64,000 bases of DNA from Leptodactylus fallax (Eukaryota; Chordata; Amphibia; Anura; Leptodactylidae): positions 911,001 to 975,000 of the forward strand of contig CAMRHE010000156.1 in NCBI GenBank assembly GCA_947044405.1, written 5' to 3'. Numbering within the stretch: position 1 is the first letter of the stretch; the number at the start of each line of letters is the position of its first letter. The position numbers and the translations under genes were made by a program. Of this stretch, positions 1-11,599 are shown in pieces. The notes under the pieces are model-generated. The model was not told the DNA's origin, did no database searches, and saw nothing but the letters and a program-made list of their open reading frames with translations.

Positions 1-178
1 GGAGGGCCATGTCTTGGTAGGTTTGCAGTTGTAGAATACTTTTTCCATTTTTGGATGATGGATTGACAGTGCTCCTTGGGATGCTCAAAGCTTGGAATAT
101 GTTTTTATAACCTATCCCTGCTTTAAACTTCTCCACAACTTTATCTCTGACCTGTCTGGTGAGTTCCTTGGTCTACAT
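1..178 (-). pseudogene. Tc1 transposase, N-terminal fragment
   Basis: The minus-strand frame from the ATG at 176-178 matches the start of the Tc1 transposase at 54154 (residues TKELTRQVRDKVVEKF), the first helix-turn-helix of the paired-like DNA-binding domain. Codon 2 is TAG here where the other copy has AAG (Lys), so translation would stop at once. The catalytic DDE part lies outside the window. A relic, not a gene. Confidence 0.8.
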
Positions 179-364
179 GATGCTGTTTTTTTTACTAGTG
201 TTCTCTAACAAACCACTGAGGCCTTCACAGAACAAATGCATTTATACTGAGGCTAAATTATTCACAGCTGGACTCTATTAACTAGTGACTTCTGAAGGCA
301 ATTGGTTGCACTGGATTTTATTTAGGGGTATCAGAGTACAGGGGGCTGAACACTTTTGCACGTC

Positions 365-376
365 ACACTTTTCAGA
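365..376. repeat. 12-bp target-site duplication, left copy
   Basis: ACACTTTTCAGA occurs here and again at 8152-8163, exactly flanking the L1 at 377-8151. The uninterrupted Tc1 copy has the same stretch once, at about 54346-54358. This defines the L1 insertion point. Confidence 0.9.
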
Positions 377-3300
377 ATTTTTACATTAAAAGTTTTATTG
401 AGTTTTTACTTTTTCTTTACAGCAAAAATAAATCAATACAAACAATAACTGGGGGCAGGGGAAAAGGGAGGGTTGGGGGGGTGGAATCCGGGGGGGATAA
501 CAGCAGGGAAGTTAAGGGAAGAAGAAAGGAGAGCAAGGGAACAAATAAGTACTCTGGCTCAGCAGAGTCAAACAACAAATTAGAACAGAGGGAAAACAAC
601 AAAGGTCAAACAATATTTAATCAATAAACAACATACAGTGAAGGAACACAGAGGGGTGGGGGGGACATCCACCCACCACTGGAACAGTTGATGAGAGAGG
701 AATAAAGAGCAATCAGAGGAGATTATGGGTCTGGATGCTATATAGGGGGAGGGGAGAAGAGAGAGGAAGTAGGAGGAAAGGACAATCGGCTGGAGGGGGA
801 GCAAAGGTGGATTGAAAATCATAGGAATAGTAGAAGTCCCAGAGGAGCCATGTTTGCTGGTGGGCCCCATCATCCTGCTTCAGCTCAGCAAGCAAGTTCT
901 CCATGCTCCGTATATGGAGAAATTCCTGCAACCAAGATGACAGGGATGGGGGGACGGGGATTTTCATAACCTAGGGATCACAGTGCAAACTGCCACCAAC
1001 ATAAATCCCAGCAACCTATGGGTATGTTTCTTGAATTTCCTGTGGAAAATGGAGAGGAGGAGAAGGGCAGGATCATCCTCAAGAGCGATGCCAGTGACTA
1101 TCCGAATAATACAATGGACATCCATCCAAAAAGGGCGGAAAAGAGAGCATCCCCACCAGATGTGAGCCATTGTACCCTGCTCAGAATTGCACCTCCAGCA
1201 GTGATCTGAAGCGGAGGGATAGATTTCGTGAAGGACAGAAGGAACTCTGTACCAGCATGAAAGAATTTTGTAATTGGTCTCCTGTGCCTTACAAGAAATG
1301 GAAAAATTTTGGCATGCCTGGAAGGCAGAGGACCATGCATCTGATGGGAATGAGACCCCCAACTCCCGCTCCCAACTCCCCACAAAAGCTGGAAAGGGAT
1401 CAAGAGCTTCCTTCAACAACATACAATAGATAAGGGAGATAGTGTGAGACGGAGCTACTGAAGAGATACAAAGATGTTCTAAGGGTAAGAGTGGCCTATG
1501 CAGGTCATGTGAGGTCTTGATGGAGGTGTAGAAGTGGCGCAATGGAGTGTACTGCCAATGAGAGGTGATGGTAACGGAGCATGAAGGGATCAGTTCAAAA
1601 AGGGGCCAGAGGGAGGAAGTCAAGGTAACCTGATGAAAGCGAAGAAGTTGTGAGTCCAGTTTGTGAGAGAGGAAAACGGATCATTCCTGAAGAGATGCCT
1701 AACAGTACTGTAGAGGCGACAGGCCCCGAGCACTTGGCGTGTGACATAGGGGAGAGATAGGGACGAACTGTCCGACCAATGGCGTTTATGTAGCCAAGGT
1801 AAGACAGTGAAAGGAAGTAGGCTTAGAGACCTTTCCAGAGCAACTCAGAGCTTAGAGCGAGCAGAGTGATGCCAATCAAGAATATGTGCAGTTGTCATTG
1901 CCAGGTAGTAACCAAGGCAGTCGTATACGGCCAAATCTCCTCTCTCCTTAGGCTTGAAAAGAGTATGTCTTGCTATGTGTGAAGGTGTCGAGGCCCAGAT
2001 AAATTTTGTGAAGGTTTTCCGGGGCAAAGTGAAGAAAGTTTTAGGCAGGATAATGGGGATGGTCTGAAGGAGGTACAGGAGTCTGGGGAGGATATTCATC
2101 TTCAGAAGGTTAATTTGACCTAACCAGGAGAAACCCTTTGTGTCCCAGCGAGTAAGATCAACCTGGAGAGTACGAAGAAGAGGTAGAAAATTCAGTGAAA
2201 ACGTGTTCACCAAGTCATTGGGGAGCTGTACTCCCAGATACTTAATTGCCTTCGGGAAAAGGAGGCACGAAGGGTTTTACAAGAGGGGCCAGCTGTGAAA
2301 TGTTGACGGCAGTACTCTTGGATAGATTAATTTTATAGTTGCTGTAATAATTGTAGGTGGCAAGTTCGCGGAGGAGAGACGGTACAGAGGTATAGTAATA
2401 AAAAGCAGGACGTCGTCCGTGTACACCGAGATTTTAAAGTGAAGATTATGGACCTGAAGTCCCCGTATGTCTGGATTGGCGACGAGGAGATGCTCCATGA
2501 CCAGATCATATAACATCGGAGAAAGAGGGCATCCTTGTCGGGTGCCATTATGGATGGTGAGCAGGGGAAAAAGAGCACCATTGATACGTACTTGTGCCTG
2601 CGGGGAGGTGTATAGGGCTTTAATGTGGGTGATCATAGTAGGAACTAGGCCAATCTGGGTGAGCGTGGCTTCCAGAAACTTCCACTCAACCCTATCGAAG
2701 GCCTTCTCTGCGTCCAGCGGCAGCAGCATCATAGGACTGCGTGAGTGCTGGGCATGATTGATCGCAGAGAAAGCCTTCAAGATATTATCCTGGGCCTCCC
2801 TATGGGGAAATAAAGCCCACTTGGTCGAGATGCACTAGGTCCTCCATTTGGTGACCCAATCTGTTGGCTATGAGTTTGGAATACAATTTTGCATCAGTGT
2901 TAATGAGGGAAATAGGTCTATATCTGGGGCATAGGAGAGGATCCTTACCCTCCTTGGGCAACATCGAGATATGAGCATGGAGAAAAGAGGGAGGAAAGGG
3001 GTCTCCGGTGAAACAGAGTTGGAAGCCCGGAGCAGTATAGGGGCCAGGTCAGGCTATAGAATCTTGTGTAAATGAGCCGTGAAGCCATCTAGTCCTGGGC
3101 TTTTACCCGTCAGCAACATAGAGATTCTCAGCTCAAGTTCCTGAGAGGTGAAGGGTGCTTCCAGAGCGGCAATATCATCCGGAGTCAGAGAGGGAAGGGC
3201 CATATCAACAATATACTGAGGAAGGGAATGGAGCGGGTTGGACTTCGGATTGGAAGGGAAGAGTGTGAAGGGGGGAGAATATAAAGGGATTCATAATAGT

Positions 3301-4030
3301 TGCAAAACGCCGCCACTATTTCCGCGGTGAGGTGAGAGATGTTACCGGAGTAAATTTTAACGGCCATGATGTGTGCGGTAGCCTATTACTCCCGAAACGA
3401 TCATGCAAGAAGATGCTTCGCCTTGTTGCCCCATTCATAGACCGAGCATTGGCCTAGCTGGCGGAGCCACTGTTGCCTATGCCCAAGTAAGGATCTGATC
3501 TCCTGGCGGGTAGCAGTTAGAGAGGCCAGAGTACATTCTTGGAGGGTTTGTTTGCGCTGTGTCTCAGGGAAGCTAGATCTTACAGAAGAGAACTAAGTTT
3601 CAAACTGGCCTCTCTCTTTATCTAGCTCCGTATTTCATTAATATTTCCCGGAGGACACACTTTAGTGCTTCCCACTGAATTGGGGAAGTGGTAGTATCAG
3701 TAGAGTGGTCCAGCAAAAAATTAGAGATTGTGAGCTTGAGATCAGCCAAGCTTTGAGCATCATGCTACAGCTACACATTCAACCTCCTGGAGGCAGAACG
3801 CGTTCTGGGAGGGAGTAGCTTGAGTGAGCATGAGACAGGAGAGTGGTCAGATAGAAAGGTTGTGCCTACCTTAGCCTCGGAGACCTGGGGTAGGAGCGAA
3901 TGAGAGATAAAAACATAATCTATCCTACTATAGGAATTATGTGGATTGAAATAAAAAGTAAAATCTTTGAGGGATGTAGGAATGTACCAAGCATCATAGA
4001 GTGAAGAAGTTTGCGGAGCTTGTTTAAAGT

Positions 4031-5823
4031 GTTACATAGTTACATAGTAGATGAGGTTGGATGAAGACATCAGTCCATCAAGTCCAACCTATAACCCTAC
4101 AGTCCCCTACAGTGTTGATCCAGAGGAAGGCAAAAAACCCCATGAGGCTTATGCCAATTGCCCCATTTCATGGGAAAAAAATTCCTTCCCGACTCCAATC
4201 TGGCAATCAGTATAAAACCCTGGATCAATGTGCCCTTAAAATCTAAAACCCATAACCCATAATGTTGTTCTGTTCGAGAAAGGCATCCAGGCTCTCTTTG
4301 AACTTGTTCAATGAATCCACCATCACCACTTCCTGGGGCAGAGAGTTCCATAGCCTTGTTGTTCTCACTGTAAAGAATCCTCTTCTATGTTGCTGGTGAA
4401 ATTTTCTCTCCTCTAGTCGTAGAGGATGTCCCCTTGTCACTGTCACTGGCCTAGGGGTAAAAATATCATTAGAAAGTTTTTTGTGCTGCCCCTTCATGTA
4501 TTTGTACATTGTTATTAGATCTCCCCATAGACGCCTTTTCTCCAAACTGAATAACCCCAAGTTTGTTAATCTATCGTTGTACTCCAATCCACCCATTCCC
4601 CTAATAATTTTGGTTGTCTTTCTTTGCACTCTTTCTAGTTCGATTATGTCTTTCTTGTATACTGGGGCCCAGAATTGTGCACAATAGTCTAAGTGTGGCC
4701 GTACCAGTGATTTGTATAGAGGCATAACTATGTTCTTGTCATGATAATCTATACCTCTTTTGATGCATCCCATAATTTTATTTGCCTTGGCAGCCGCTGC
4801 TTGGCACTGGTCACTAAAGGTAAGCTTACTGTCCACCACAATCCCCAAGTCTTTTTCATTGGCAGCTTTACCCAGTAATTTACTATTAAGTACATAATCA
4901 TACATTTTATTTCGTCGTCCAAAATGCATAACCTTACATTTGTCAATATTAAACTTCATTTGCCAAGTCTCGGCCCATGCTTCCAGCTTCCTTAGATCCC
5001 CTTGTAATATTCTACTATCCTCCTCATTTTTGATTACCTTACAAAGTATAGTATCATCTGCAAATATGCAAACCGTCTACCAGGTCATTAATAAAAATAT
5101 TAAACAGAAGAGGGCCCAATACTGACCCCTGTGGCACCCCACTGGTGACTGTTACCCAGTCTGAATATTTACCATTAATAAGCACCCTCTGTTTCCTATC
5201 AGTGAGCCAGTTGCGAACCCATATGCATATGTTTTCCCCCAGTCCCAACATTCTCATTTTGTATACCAACCTTTTATGTGGTACAGTATCAAAAGCCTTT
5301 GAAAAGTCCAGATACACTGCGTCCACTGCATTACCCATGTCTAGTCTTGAACTGACCTCTTCATAGAAGCTGATCAGATTAGTCTGACAGGACCGATTCC
5401 TCATAAAACCATGCTGATTGGGTGTTATAAGATTATTTACATTGAGGTACTCCAGGATAGCAACTCTTAGAAAGCTCTCAAATATCTTACCCACCACAGA
5501 AGTCAAACTTACTGGCCTGTAGTTCCCAGGCTCACTTTTCGACCCCTTTTTGAAAATTGGCACCACATTTGCTATGCGCCAATCAAGTGGAACAGACCCA
5601 GTCATTACTGAATCCTTAAATATTAGATATAAGGGTCTGTCTATCACCATGCATAATTCTCTCAGAACTCGGGGGTGTATGCCATCTGGACCTGGCGATT
5701 TATCTATTTTAGTGTTTTGAAGGCGGCACCGCACTTCCTCCTGAGTTAAACAGGTGACATTTAATGGAGAGTTAACATTACCCCTAATCATGTTGATGGC
5801 CATTGGGTTTTCTTGTGTAAACT
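4031..5823 (-). mobile_element. CR1-type LINE (copy A), 5' truncated, inside L1 copy A
   Basis: A non-LTR retrotransposon of the CR1 clade on the minus strand, inserted in the L1 endonuclease region. Its 3' end is at the left, with repeated 8-bp units (GTTACATA) at 4031-4050, the short-repeat tail typical of CR1. Its right end (TTTACACAAGAAAACCCAATGG read on the minus strand) matches internal CR1 sequence at about 24358-24382, so the copy is 5' truncated. I found no convincing target duplication. Confidence 0.92.
4243..5803 (-). pseudogene. CR1 reverse transcriptase, 14-bp deletion at the catalytic box
   Basis: C-terminal part of CR1 ORF2 on the minus strand. The 5054-5803 frame carries the RT blocks [36 protein letters not shown] and [20 protein letters not shown]. 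The frame breaks just before the FADD box: against the copy at 25780-25830 about 14 bp are missing between GTTTGCA and TATTTGCAG. The rest is open at 4243-4959, through HLDYCAQFWAPVY to a normal end at LEQNNIMGYGF. Apart from that deletion the copy is very close to the other CR1, suggesting fairly recent activity of the family. Confidence 0.88.
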
Positions 5824-6751
5824 TCGTGTTTTAGGGGACGTGTCTTCTGCCGATAGAAGTTTTAAGTAGTGGATTGATTGCAAGGTTGAAGTCGCCACAT
5901 AAAATGAGGTGGCCCCGGGAGAACGAAGAGCAGTCAAGATGAAAATAAGGAAGGGGACCTGACCAGAGATGGGAGAATATAGATTAGCTACCTTGTATAC
6001 TGTGCCATATATCTCACAAATGATAAACAGGTATCTTGCATCCAGATCCACCATGGAATCCAAGACCTTGACTGGGAGATTTTTATGAAAAAAAATAGCT
6101 ACCCCCTTAGTCTTACGCTGAGTGCTACTGCTGTGTGACCAAATGTCAAAGTAGCAATTCTTGAGTGTGCATCTCTTGCAGGCAGAGTTTACAGCCCTTA
6201 CGCTTATGGGCATCGTATTTTATCTGGGAACGTTTCTCAGGGGTATTTAACCCCTTAAGATTTAGGGATGAGATAGTGATATCCGCCATGTGAAAAAAGT
6301 GGGGGAAGAGGAGAGAGGACGAAGTTCTGGTAGCTAGGGGAGGGAAGAGAAAGATATGTACCAAGGACTGAAGAGAAAAAAAAGGGGGGGGGGGGGCTGG
6401 AGGAAAATGAGAGACAAGAGTGGGAAAAGGGAGAGTACAGTAGGAAGAGGGCAGAGAGATCACCCTCGATGGGATTATTTAGTGGGAGTACAAGTCTCCA
6501 GTCGGACCCGCACAGTGGGATCCTAACTATGTGGGGAAGTGGAAGGCAAGTTACGTGCCAGGTAGGTAGTAGATGAAAAAAGATACAAGCAAAACCAGAA
6601 GGGAGAGAACTAACCCAGCCCAAACAGAAAGAAAACTAAAGAGTATTATGAATGGGTGAACAATAAGAAATGCATAATAAAGCAAACATAATAAAGTGGG
6701 CATATTAGGCAACAAGGAACCAATTAAGAGAAAGAGTCCATTAGAGGAGCA

Positions 6752-7798
6752 TCATCTGGCTGAGGTCAGTTGAAGTAGGACATTCATGGTCCAGAGCCAG
6801 TCTTCTCCTCCGTCGAGGCCTCTGGGATCTCGGTGGGCTCGAGTCACGGACCTCAGCAGGCGGGTGTAGATGCCAGGAGGGCTCAGGGTGGTCGTGCCAT
6901 TGAGTAATAGTTCCCATGCAGGAAGGCTAATAGAGGGCAGTCTGTGAAAGTGAAGAATGTCCGGGAGACCATCTGGAGAAGAGAGGGTGAAGAGTCTATC
7001 CTTCATGCGGACCTGGAGAGCAAATGGGAAACCCCAGCGGTAGGGAATCCCATGTTCCTGGAGAACAGCAAGCAGAGGTTACAGTGCAGCCTGTTGGCGC
7101 AGGGTATGTCTTGAGAGATCCGGAAAAATGGAGAGGGAGGCACCATCAAAGTCAACAGTCTTGAGGTTTCTGACTTTAAGCATAAACTCCTCTTTAACTG
7201 CATAGAAGTGGATCCTGCAAATGATGTACAGGGGTATCGCCGAATCAGAACTGAGGGGTCTAATTGCACGGTGAGCCCCGTCAATTTCGATGTGGGTGTC
7301 AGGGGGTCTACCCAGGAGTGAGTTGAATATGCCCATGAGGGTGGGTACCAGATAACTAGTTTGGGTAGCTTCTGGCAGGCCGCAAATCCTGATGTTCTTG
7401 CAGCGATTACGATTTTCCATATCGTCCATATGTGAGATAAGTCTACGGTAGTGTGAGGTATGAACTGAGGAGGAATGCTGCAGGGTCTGAAGTGATGTTG
7501 AAGCTGAGGACTGGAACTGCTCCAACTGTAGCACCGTTTGTTGTAAGTCCACAATGTCAGTTTTAACCACCTGCAAGTCTTGGCGCCAGGCTTTTTTAAG
7601 ATCAGAGGCTAGGTCGTCCATCTCTCTGTTGCTCAGGAGCAGGGCAAGCAGGACCTGTAGTTCTGGATGATCTTGAAGTGTGTTGAACACTTCTTCTGGC
7701 AGAGGCAATTGACTAACAAAAGACGGCTGCCTAAGACGGCTAATTGTGGAGGCCGAAACCATCCTTGGCACCTTCCTGAAGGTGGCAGATGGATCCAC
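6752..7798 (-). pseudogene. L1 ORF1 (RNA-binding chaperone), one in-frame stop
   Basis: L1 ORF1 proteins bind the element RNA as coiled-coil trimers. The minus-strand frame starts at the ATG at 7798. A Leu/Gln-rich stretch at about residues 70-120 fits a coiled coil, followed by the RRM-like core with MENRNRCKNIRICGLPE (about residues 126-142) and DGAHRAIRP, both typical of L1/Tx1 ORF1. A TAA at 7079-7081 interrupts the frame; the same frame continues to 6752 through the C-terminal domain (IPYRWGFPFALQV), which matches IPYSWGFPFRLQV in the L1 at 63471-64000. Total span is about 348 codons with a single nonsense codon. Confidence 0.85.
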
Positions 7799-8151
7799 TT
7801 CATCTCCTGAGGAAAAGTCAGAGTCTGATTGAGAGTGACAGAGCTGAGGGAGAAGAGGCTTTTAAAAGGAGGGCTGACACACCAAGCAGAGTCCTGTGCA
7901 TGCTCTCCTGCATGTGAGAGGCAAGATCTTGAGGGCATTGGCACAGTCTGGGAGGCTAGCAGTACACATTCAGTCCGAGGCTCCTGTGGTAAGGTTGGCC
8001 TCAGAGATAAGCACCACTGATCCCTGCGTGGAGCTGATCATGGCCCACCGAAGGTGTGAGAGGGACCTGGCATAGACTGGAGGGAGCCATAGGACTGTTT
8101 GTGAGCGGTGGAGTACGGTGGGACCCAGCTCCTGCAGCCACCGGGCCCGCT

Positions 8152-8163
8152 ACACTTTTCAGA
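8152..8163. repeat. 12-bp target-site duplication, right copy
   Basis: Second ACACTTTTCAGA, pairing with 365-376 and marking the 5' end of the L1 at 8151. Confidence 0.9.
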
Positions 8164-8237
8164 TTTTTATTTGATTAAAATTTTGAAAACCATGTATAAT
8201 TTTTGTTCCATTTCAAAATGATCTGCTTCTTTGTGTG
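8152..8237 (-). mobile_element. Tc1-like element, right part
   Basis: Continuation of the Tc1 copy at 1-376 after the L1. It matches the other copy at 54348-54430 (TTTTTATTTGATTAA.. then GAAAACCATGTAT). Similarity stops near 8237 where the PLE arm begins, so the terminal inverted repeat is missing. Confidence 0.8.
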
Positions 8238-8240
8238 CTA

Positions 8241-8318
8241 TTTTATTGGCATATACAAATAACATTAAAAAACATTTTGAAAAATTTGATGGAACACACA
8301 GGTGGGGATATCCAAAAA

Positions 8319-8362
<44 letters not shown>

Positions 8363-8400
8363 TCTATACAATTTAGAGTTGCATATGAAAGATAATATAA
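8241..8400. repeat. Left inverted arm of PLE 1
   Basis: Two blocks, 8241-8312 and 8361-8400, separated by a (TA)n run, reappear in reverse complement at 17929-18003 and 16243-16290. Key shared pieces are GATGGAACACACAGGTG and TTTAGAGTTGCATATGAAAG. The order and orientation of both blocks are mirrored. Confidence 0.85.
8320..8360. repeat. (TA)n microsatellite
   Basis: About 20 AT units inside the left PLE arm; the right arm has a similar run into which the Tc1 at 16319 inserted. Confidence 0.97.
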
Positions 8401-8409
8401 GGTGCTGAG

Positions 8410-9330
8410 GACTGGATCTATTTCAACAGTATGCCATCAAGTGGTACAGGTACATCGACAATGTCCTGTTACTGTGGAAAGGAGATCATCACTCCTACAT
8501 TCAATTTATAGAAACGCTTAATGATAATAACTTAAATATCTTTCTTACCCATAATATTTCTCTTCCACAGATTTTCTTGGTATCAAACTTACAGGGCAAG
8601 ACAGTTACCTCAGATTTGCACAGAAAACAGACTACTACAAATAGCCTCCTACATTATTCTAGTTTTCATCTTTAACATCTTAGGAATGAATCCCTAAGCG
8701 ACAATTCTCAAGAATTAGACATATATGTTTAGAAGAATTCCAATTAAAAACACAAACTTTGAATCTCATACAAAGATTCCAAGAAAGGGGTTATCCGAAG
8801 TCCCTATTATCTACAACTTATCAATGAAATGAAAAAAACCTCAAGAGCTTCTCTTTTACAACCTAAACAACGAAACAAAGAATCTCAAATGAGATTCATT
8901 ACAAACTATAACAATCAGTGGCGAGAACCATGGAACATCTTAAAATCTCATTGGCTGATTTTACAAGACTTCTGCCCTTGCTGCCTGACTATCCACTACT
9001 TACAGCAAAAAGAGCTCCCAACTAACGTGATTGTTTAATCCAAAGTCACTTCACATGACCTACCCAACCTCTAGGTCGAGGTGACAAATTGAAAGGCATT
9101 TTTCCCTGCTGAAATTGAAATATTGGTCCTTATACCAAAGCAACTCATGAAAGTTCATTTGACAAGAAGTCCTACAACATCAGAGAATATATTAATTGCA
9201 AAACCAAGAATGTGATATATGCCATGATTTGCCCATGTTCTCTAAGGTATATGTTGGACAAACTACACAGGAACTGTGGAAAAGGATTCAGAAACACTTT
9301 TCTACAATAGGACTAGCCAAACGAGATCAT
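8410..9330 (+). pseudogene. PLE reverse transcriptase C-terminal part and GIY-YIG endonuclease, decayed
   Basis: Translation on the plus strand, with many stops and frameshifts, gives RYIDNVLLLWKGDHHS near 8450 (the PLE RT catalytic block; the copy at 36310 has RFIDDILFVWQGTHSE). Further on, MRFITNYNNQWRE at about 8890 matches IRFITNFNSRWKE of that copy. Near 9215-9290 ICPCS then VYVGQTTQELWKRIQKH in a shifted frame corresponds to the GIY-YIG endonuclease that PLEs carry after the RT. The first catalytic Asp pair reads DN instead of DD. A clear relic. Confidence 0.8.
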
Positions 9331-10085
9331 TAGGAAGAAAAAGCACTTACGTCATTGGCAGAGGGCTACCTTAAATACCACTGAGGTAAGATAGAAAATA
9401 CATAGACATACAGTATAAGGAGTGGCAATCATGTTAAAGTAGGCTGAATATAGGTGGTTCTTCCACTTACATTCAGTTGCACCGATAGGAATCAATGAGG
9501 AACTTAAATATACTATTTTTTGGGTTCTTAAATTTCTTGGTTTTTGTACTTTATGCATCTTATACGGTTTCTATAATTTCATATACAATCTTTTGTTCTC
9601 ACATTTTTTTGGTTACACACCACACCTCTTCATACACACAATTTTATTATTTTCATTTTCACTCATTTATCATTCACTGTCACATTTTTACATTTATTTG
9701 TTTATCTATTTTTTCTCTCACAATTTACGGTTTTTCAACATTTATTTTACATCATTCTATTACTTATGGCAACTACTAGTCATTATTTTTAGCATGGGTG
9801 TTTTTTTGTTGTGGATACATAATTTAGTAGATCTAGTACTACTATTTCTGCTTTTTGTGATTTCTTTTGAAATTAATTTATATCTATATGTTACTAATGA
9901 CATTTCTTAATTTGCTTTATATATAATTCTTTGGATCTTGTTAATTACAAACTATCGACCATTTGACATATATCTTGTCACACCTCCATTACCCTTTTCC
10001 CCCTCTTTTTTTCCTCTCCTTTTTTTTTCCCTTTATCAAACCTTTGGTGGTTATTTTCATAATCTTTTGTGTAAATGTGCACAGT
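9331..10085 (+). other. T/A-rich tail of PLE 1, no gene
   Basis: Strongly T-rich, low-complexity sequence following the endonuclease remains. Short open frames here are by-products of composition. I take it as the 3' non-coding part of the PLE because the same kind of T-rich stretch (16080-16240) reappears after the insertions at 10086-16058. Nothing else recognisable. Confidence 0.5.
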
Positions 10086-10430
10086 GCACGTGAACCCCAA
10101 CAAATACTACAATTATTATACTCCAAGGTCTTTTCAGACCCCAAAGTATAAAAATCCACGGGAGGTGATTAACATAAAAACCAATGTTACTCACCCTTCC
10201 TGCGATCCAGTGTTACTCCTAGCAGGCTTCGGGCGTCTTTAGTGACGTCCCAGACGACACGTGGGCCAGGCCGATGTCATCAGGTGCTGCGACACCGGCC
10301 TGGCCCAAGTGACGTCTGTGCCGACATTGAAGTGAGCCAGAAGCTGCAGGGAATGTAACAGTGGTTTTTATGTTTGATCACCTCCCTGGATCTCCAATCA
10401 TTATACTCTGGGGTCTGAAAAGAGCCCCAC
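10086..10430. mobile_element. hAT-type non-autonomous repeat, left fragment
   Basis: The segment starting GTGAACCCCAACAAATACT is similar to 49206-49380 inside the complete hAT element at 49005-49613 (shared order: TGAACCCCA, ATTATACT, TCTTTTCAG, then a GACGTC-rich part). It is also internally palindromic: ATTATACTCC..TCTTTTCAGACCCC near 10110-10145 is mirrored at 10395-10425. The 5' terminal repeat is missing. The matching right end may be 13413-14007. Confidence 0.6.
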
Positions 10431-11330
10431 TGATTATTTTATTAATGACCTGGAAAACTTTTTAATTAGTTAACACCAGGGGCATTATTAATAAGGGGCA
10501 CTATTTATGGGGGTACACATGACATTATTAATATAAAGATGCACTTGGGAGTATTATTCATTATGGGGGTTATATCATATATTTTATAATTGGGGTAGCA
10601 GCAGGATGGGGGTTTTGTGTAGGTGAGGACAATGTGGGTTGGATGCCTGGAAAAGTGAGGAGCCAAAATGTCTGTGTTGCAAACTTTACAGAGACAAGTC
10701 ACAGCTGGAAGAAGTGGTCATGGAGGTCCAAAGGGAAGAGAAGGGAAATGTGAAGGATTAGTTAGAGACGTCACCTGTAAGTCACAAAATGTTACTGCAC
10801 TGTATTCACCTAAATGATACAGGATAAATACCTGATTGATGGGGGTCTGTCTGCTGAGACCCCCACTGAGCCTGAGAATTGGGTTTTTTTCCCCCACTGG
10901 GTGGGAATTCAGCCTGACCGCAGCCCTGCTGAATATAGGTGTGTTGCTTGGTGGATGGACAAACCCGCGTGGCTCTCATTGACTTCAATGGCAGTGCCAA
11001 AGATAGCCGAAGTACAGTACTCAACTATCTGCGGCACTCCTATTATAGAGAATGGGGGCCATGCGGGTTTGTCCATCCACCAAGCAGAAGATGTGTGAAG
11101 TTATTGTCATTGTTAATGCCGTGTTGTTGATCTGATACCAGAGGCGTAGCTAGCGGAGGGGCACGGGGGTGGCGTATCCGGGCCCAGTAACTTTGTGGGG
11201 CCCACTCCGGGGCTGCCGCAAGTGCACACAAAAATTTCAAATGTATCGGCACAGGACAGCGATGCAGTTGAAATACATGACAAAGCAGAAAGCTGTTACC
11301 TTTCTGTTCTACCATTCTATAACCTGTACT

Positions 11331-11568
11331 TACAGAGCAGTGATGGCGGGGCCGGACCTCCTCCTGCACATAGCCTGTGTGCATTTTCTATTTTCTTGCA
11401 AGTGGTACCATAGAATAGGGGATCAAGGTTCCAGGAGGAAAGTAGAAGAAGAAGAAGTCCCATCTGGAACTTTGAATCCTATTCTATGTTTCCAGTGGGA
11501 AGAAAATAGAAGATGCGCACAGGCTGTGTGCAAGAGGAGATCCCACCCACCCCATCACTGCTCTGTAA
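11331..11568. repeat. Imperfect hairpin inside the hAT element
   Basis: About 87 bases at 11331-11417 (ACTTACAGAGCAGTGATGG .. TACCATAGAATA) are mirrored at 11482-11568 (ATTCTATGTTTCC .. CATCACTGCTCTGTAAGT). The spacer is about 64 bases. Fits a foldback structure; no coding sense. Confidence 0.8.
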
Positions 11569-11599
11569 GTACAGTATAACTATACAGAGCAACAGAATA

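Larger units (their letters stand above)
1..376 (-). mobile_element. Tc1-like element, left part, cut by the window edge
   Basis: This is part of a Tc1/mariner-type DNA transposon whose transposase reads on the minus strand. It aligns by eye with the more complete copy at 52931-54536: base 1 corresponds to about 53973, and both share the N-terminal coding segment, the 5' leader and the stretch ending in CACACTTTTCAG. The rest of the transposase lies left of the window. The element is split at 376 by the L1 at 377-8151 and resumes at 8152. Confidence 0.85.
713..6289 (-). pseudogene. L1 ORF2 (endonuclease and reverse transcriptase), broken
   Basis: ORF2 of the Tx1-type L1. It starts at the ATG at 6287-6289 with an APE-type endonuclease opening (LNLKGLNTPEKRSQIKYD, then CLQEMH for the usual LQETH). 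The CR1 at 4031-5823 cuts the endonuclease part. The reverse transcriptase appears at 2277-2780: LDAEKAFDRVEW, NGTRQGCPLSP and a catalytic box reading YTDD instead of YADD/FADD. The thumb/connection region is at 1845-2213 and the C-terminal CCHC motif (CWRCNSEQGTMAHIWWGC) at 964-1623; the last coding segment reaches about 713 in another frame. There are several frameshifts and stops. Confidence 0.85.
377..8151 (-). mobile_element. L1 LINE of Tx1 type (copy A), near full length, split by CR1
   Basis: A non-LTR retrotransposon of the L1/Tx1 group on the minus strand. From right to left: a GC-rich 5' leader (about 7800-8151), ORF1 (6752-7798), ORF2 with endonuclease, reverse transcriptase and a C-terminal CCHC region (713-6289), and a 3' UTR ending with an AATAAAACTTTTAATG-type tail near 377. 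Without the CR1 insertion at 4031-5823 it is about 6.0 kb, normal for a complete L1. A 12-bp target duplication flanks it. A purine-rich tract and G-run at 6370-6400 sit in the ORF1-ORF2 spacer. Both ORFs are broken, so the copy is dead. Confidence 0.92.

Noticed and set aside
964..1623. 219-codon open frame as a possible host gene
   Set aside because: It contains the Tx1-type L1 C-terminal CCHC/IWW block and sits in the middle of L1 copy A.
6384..6396. G-run as a G-quadruplex regulatory site
   Set aside because: A single long G-run in a purine-rich L1 spacer; four separate G-tracts at suitable spacing are not clear.
9495..9910. Two overlapping Phe/Tyr/Ile-rich frames as membrane proteins
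   Set aside because: The T-rich composition of the PLE tail makes hydrophobic frames by chance; no conserved motif.
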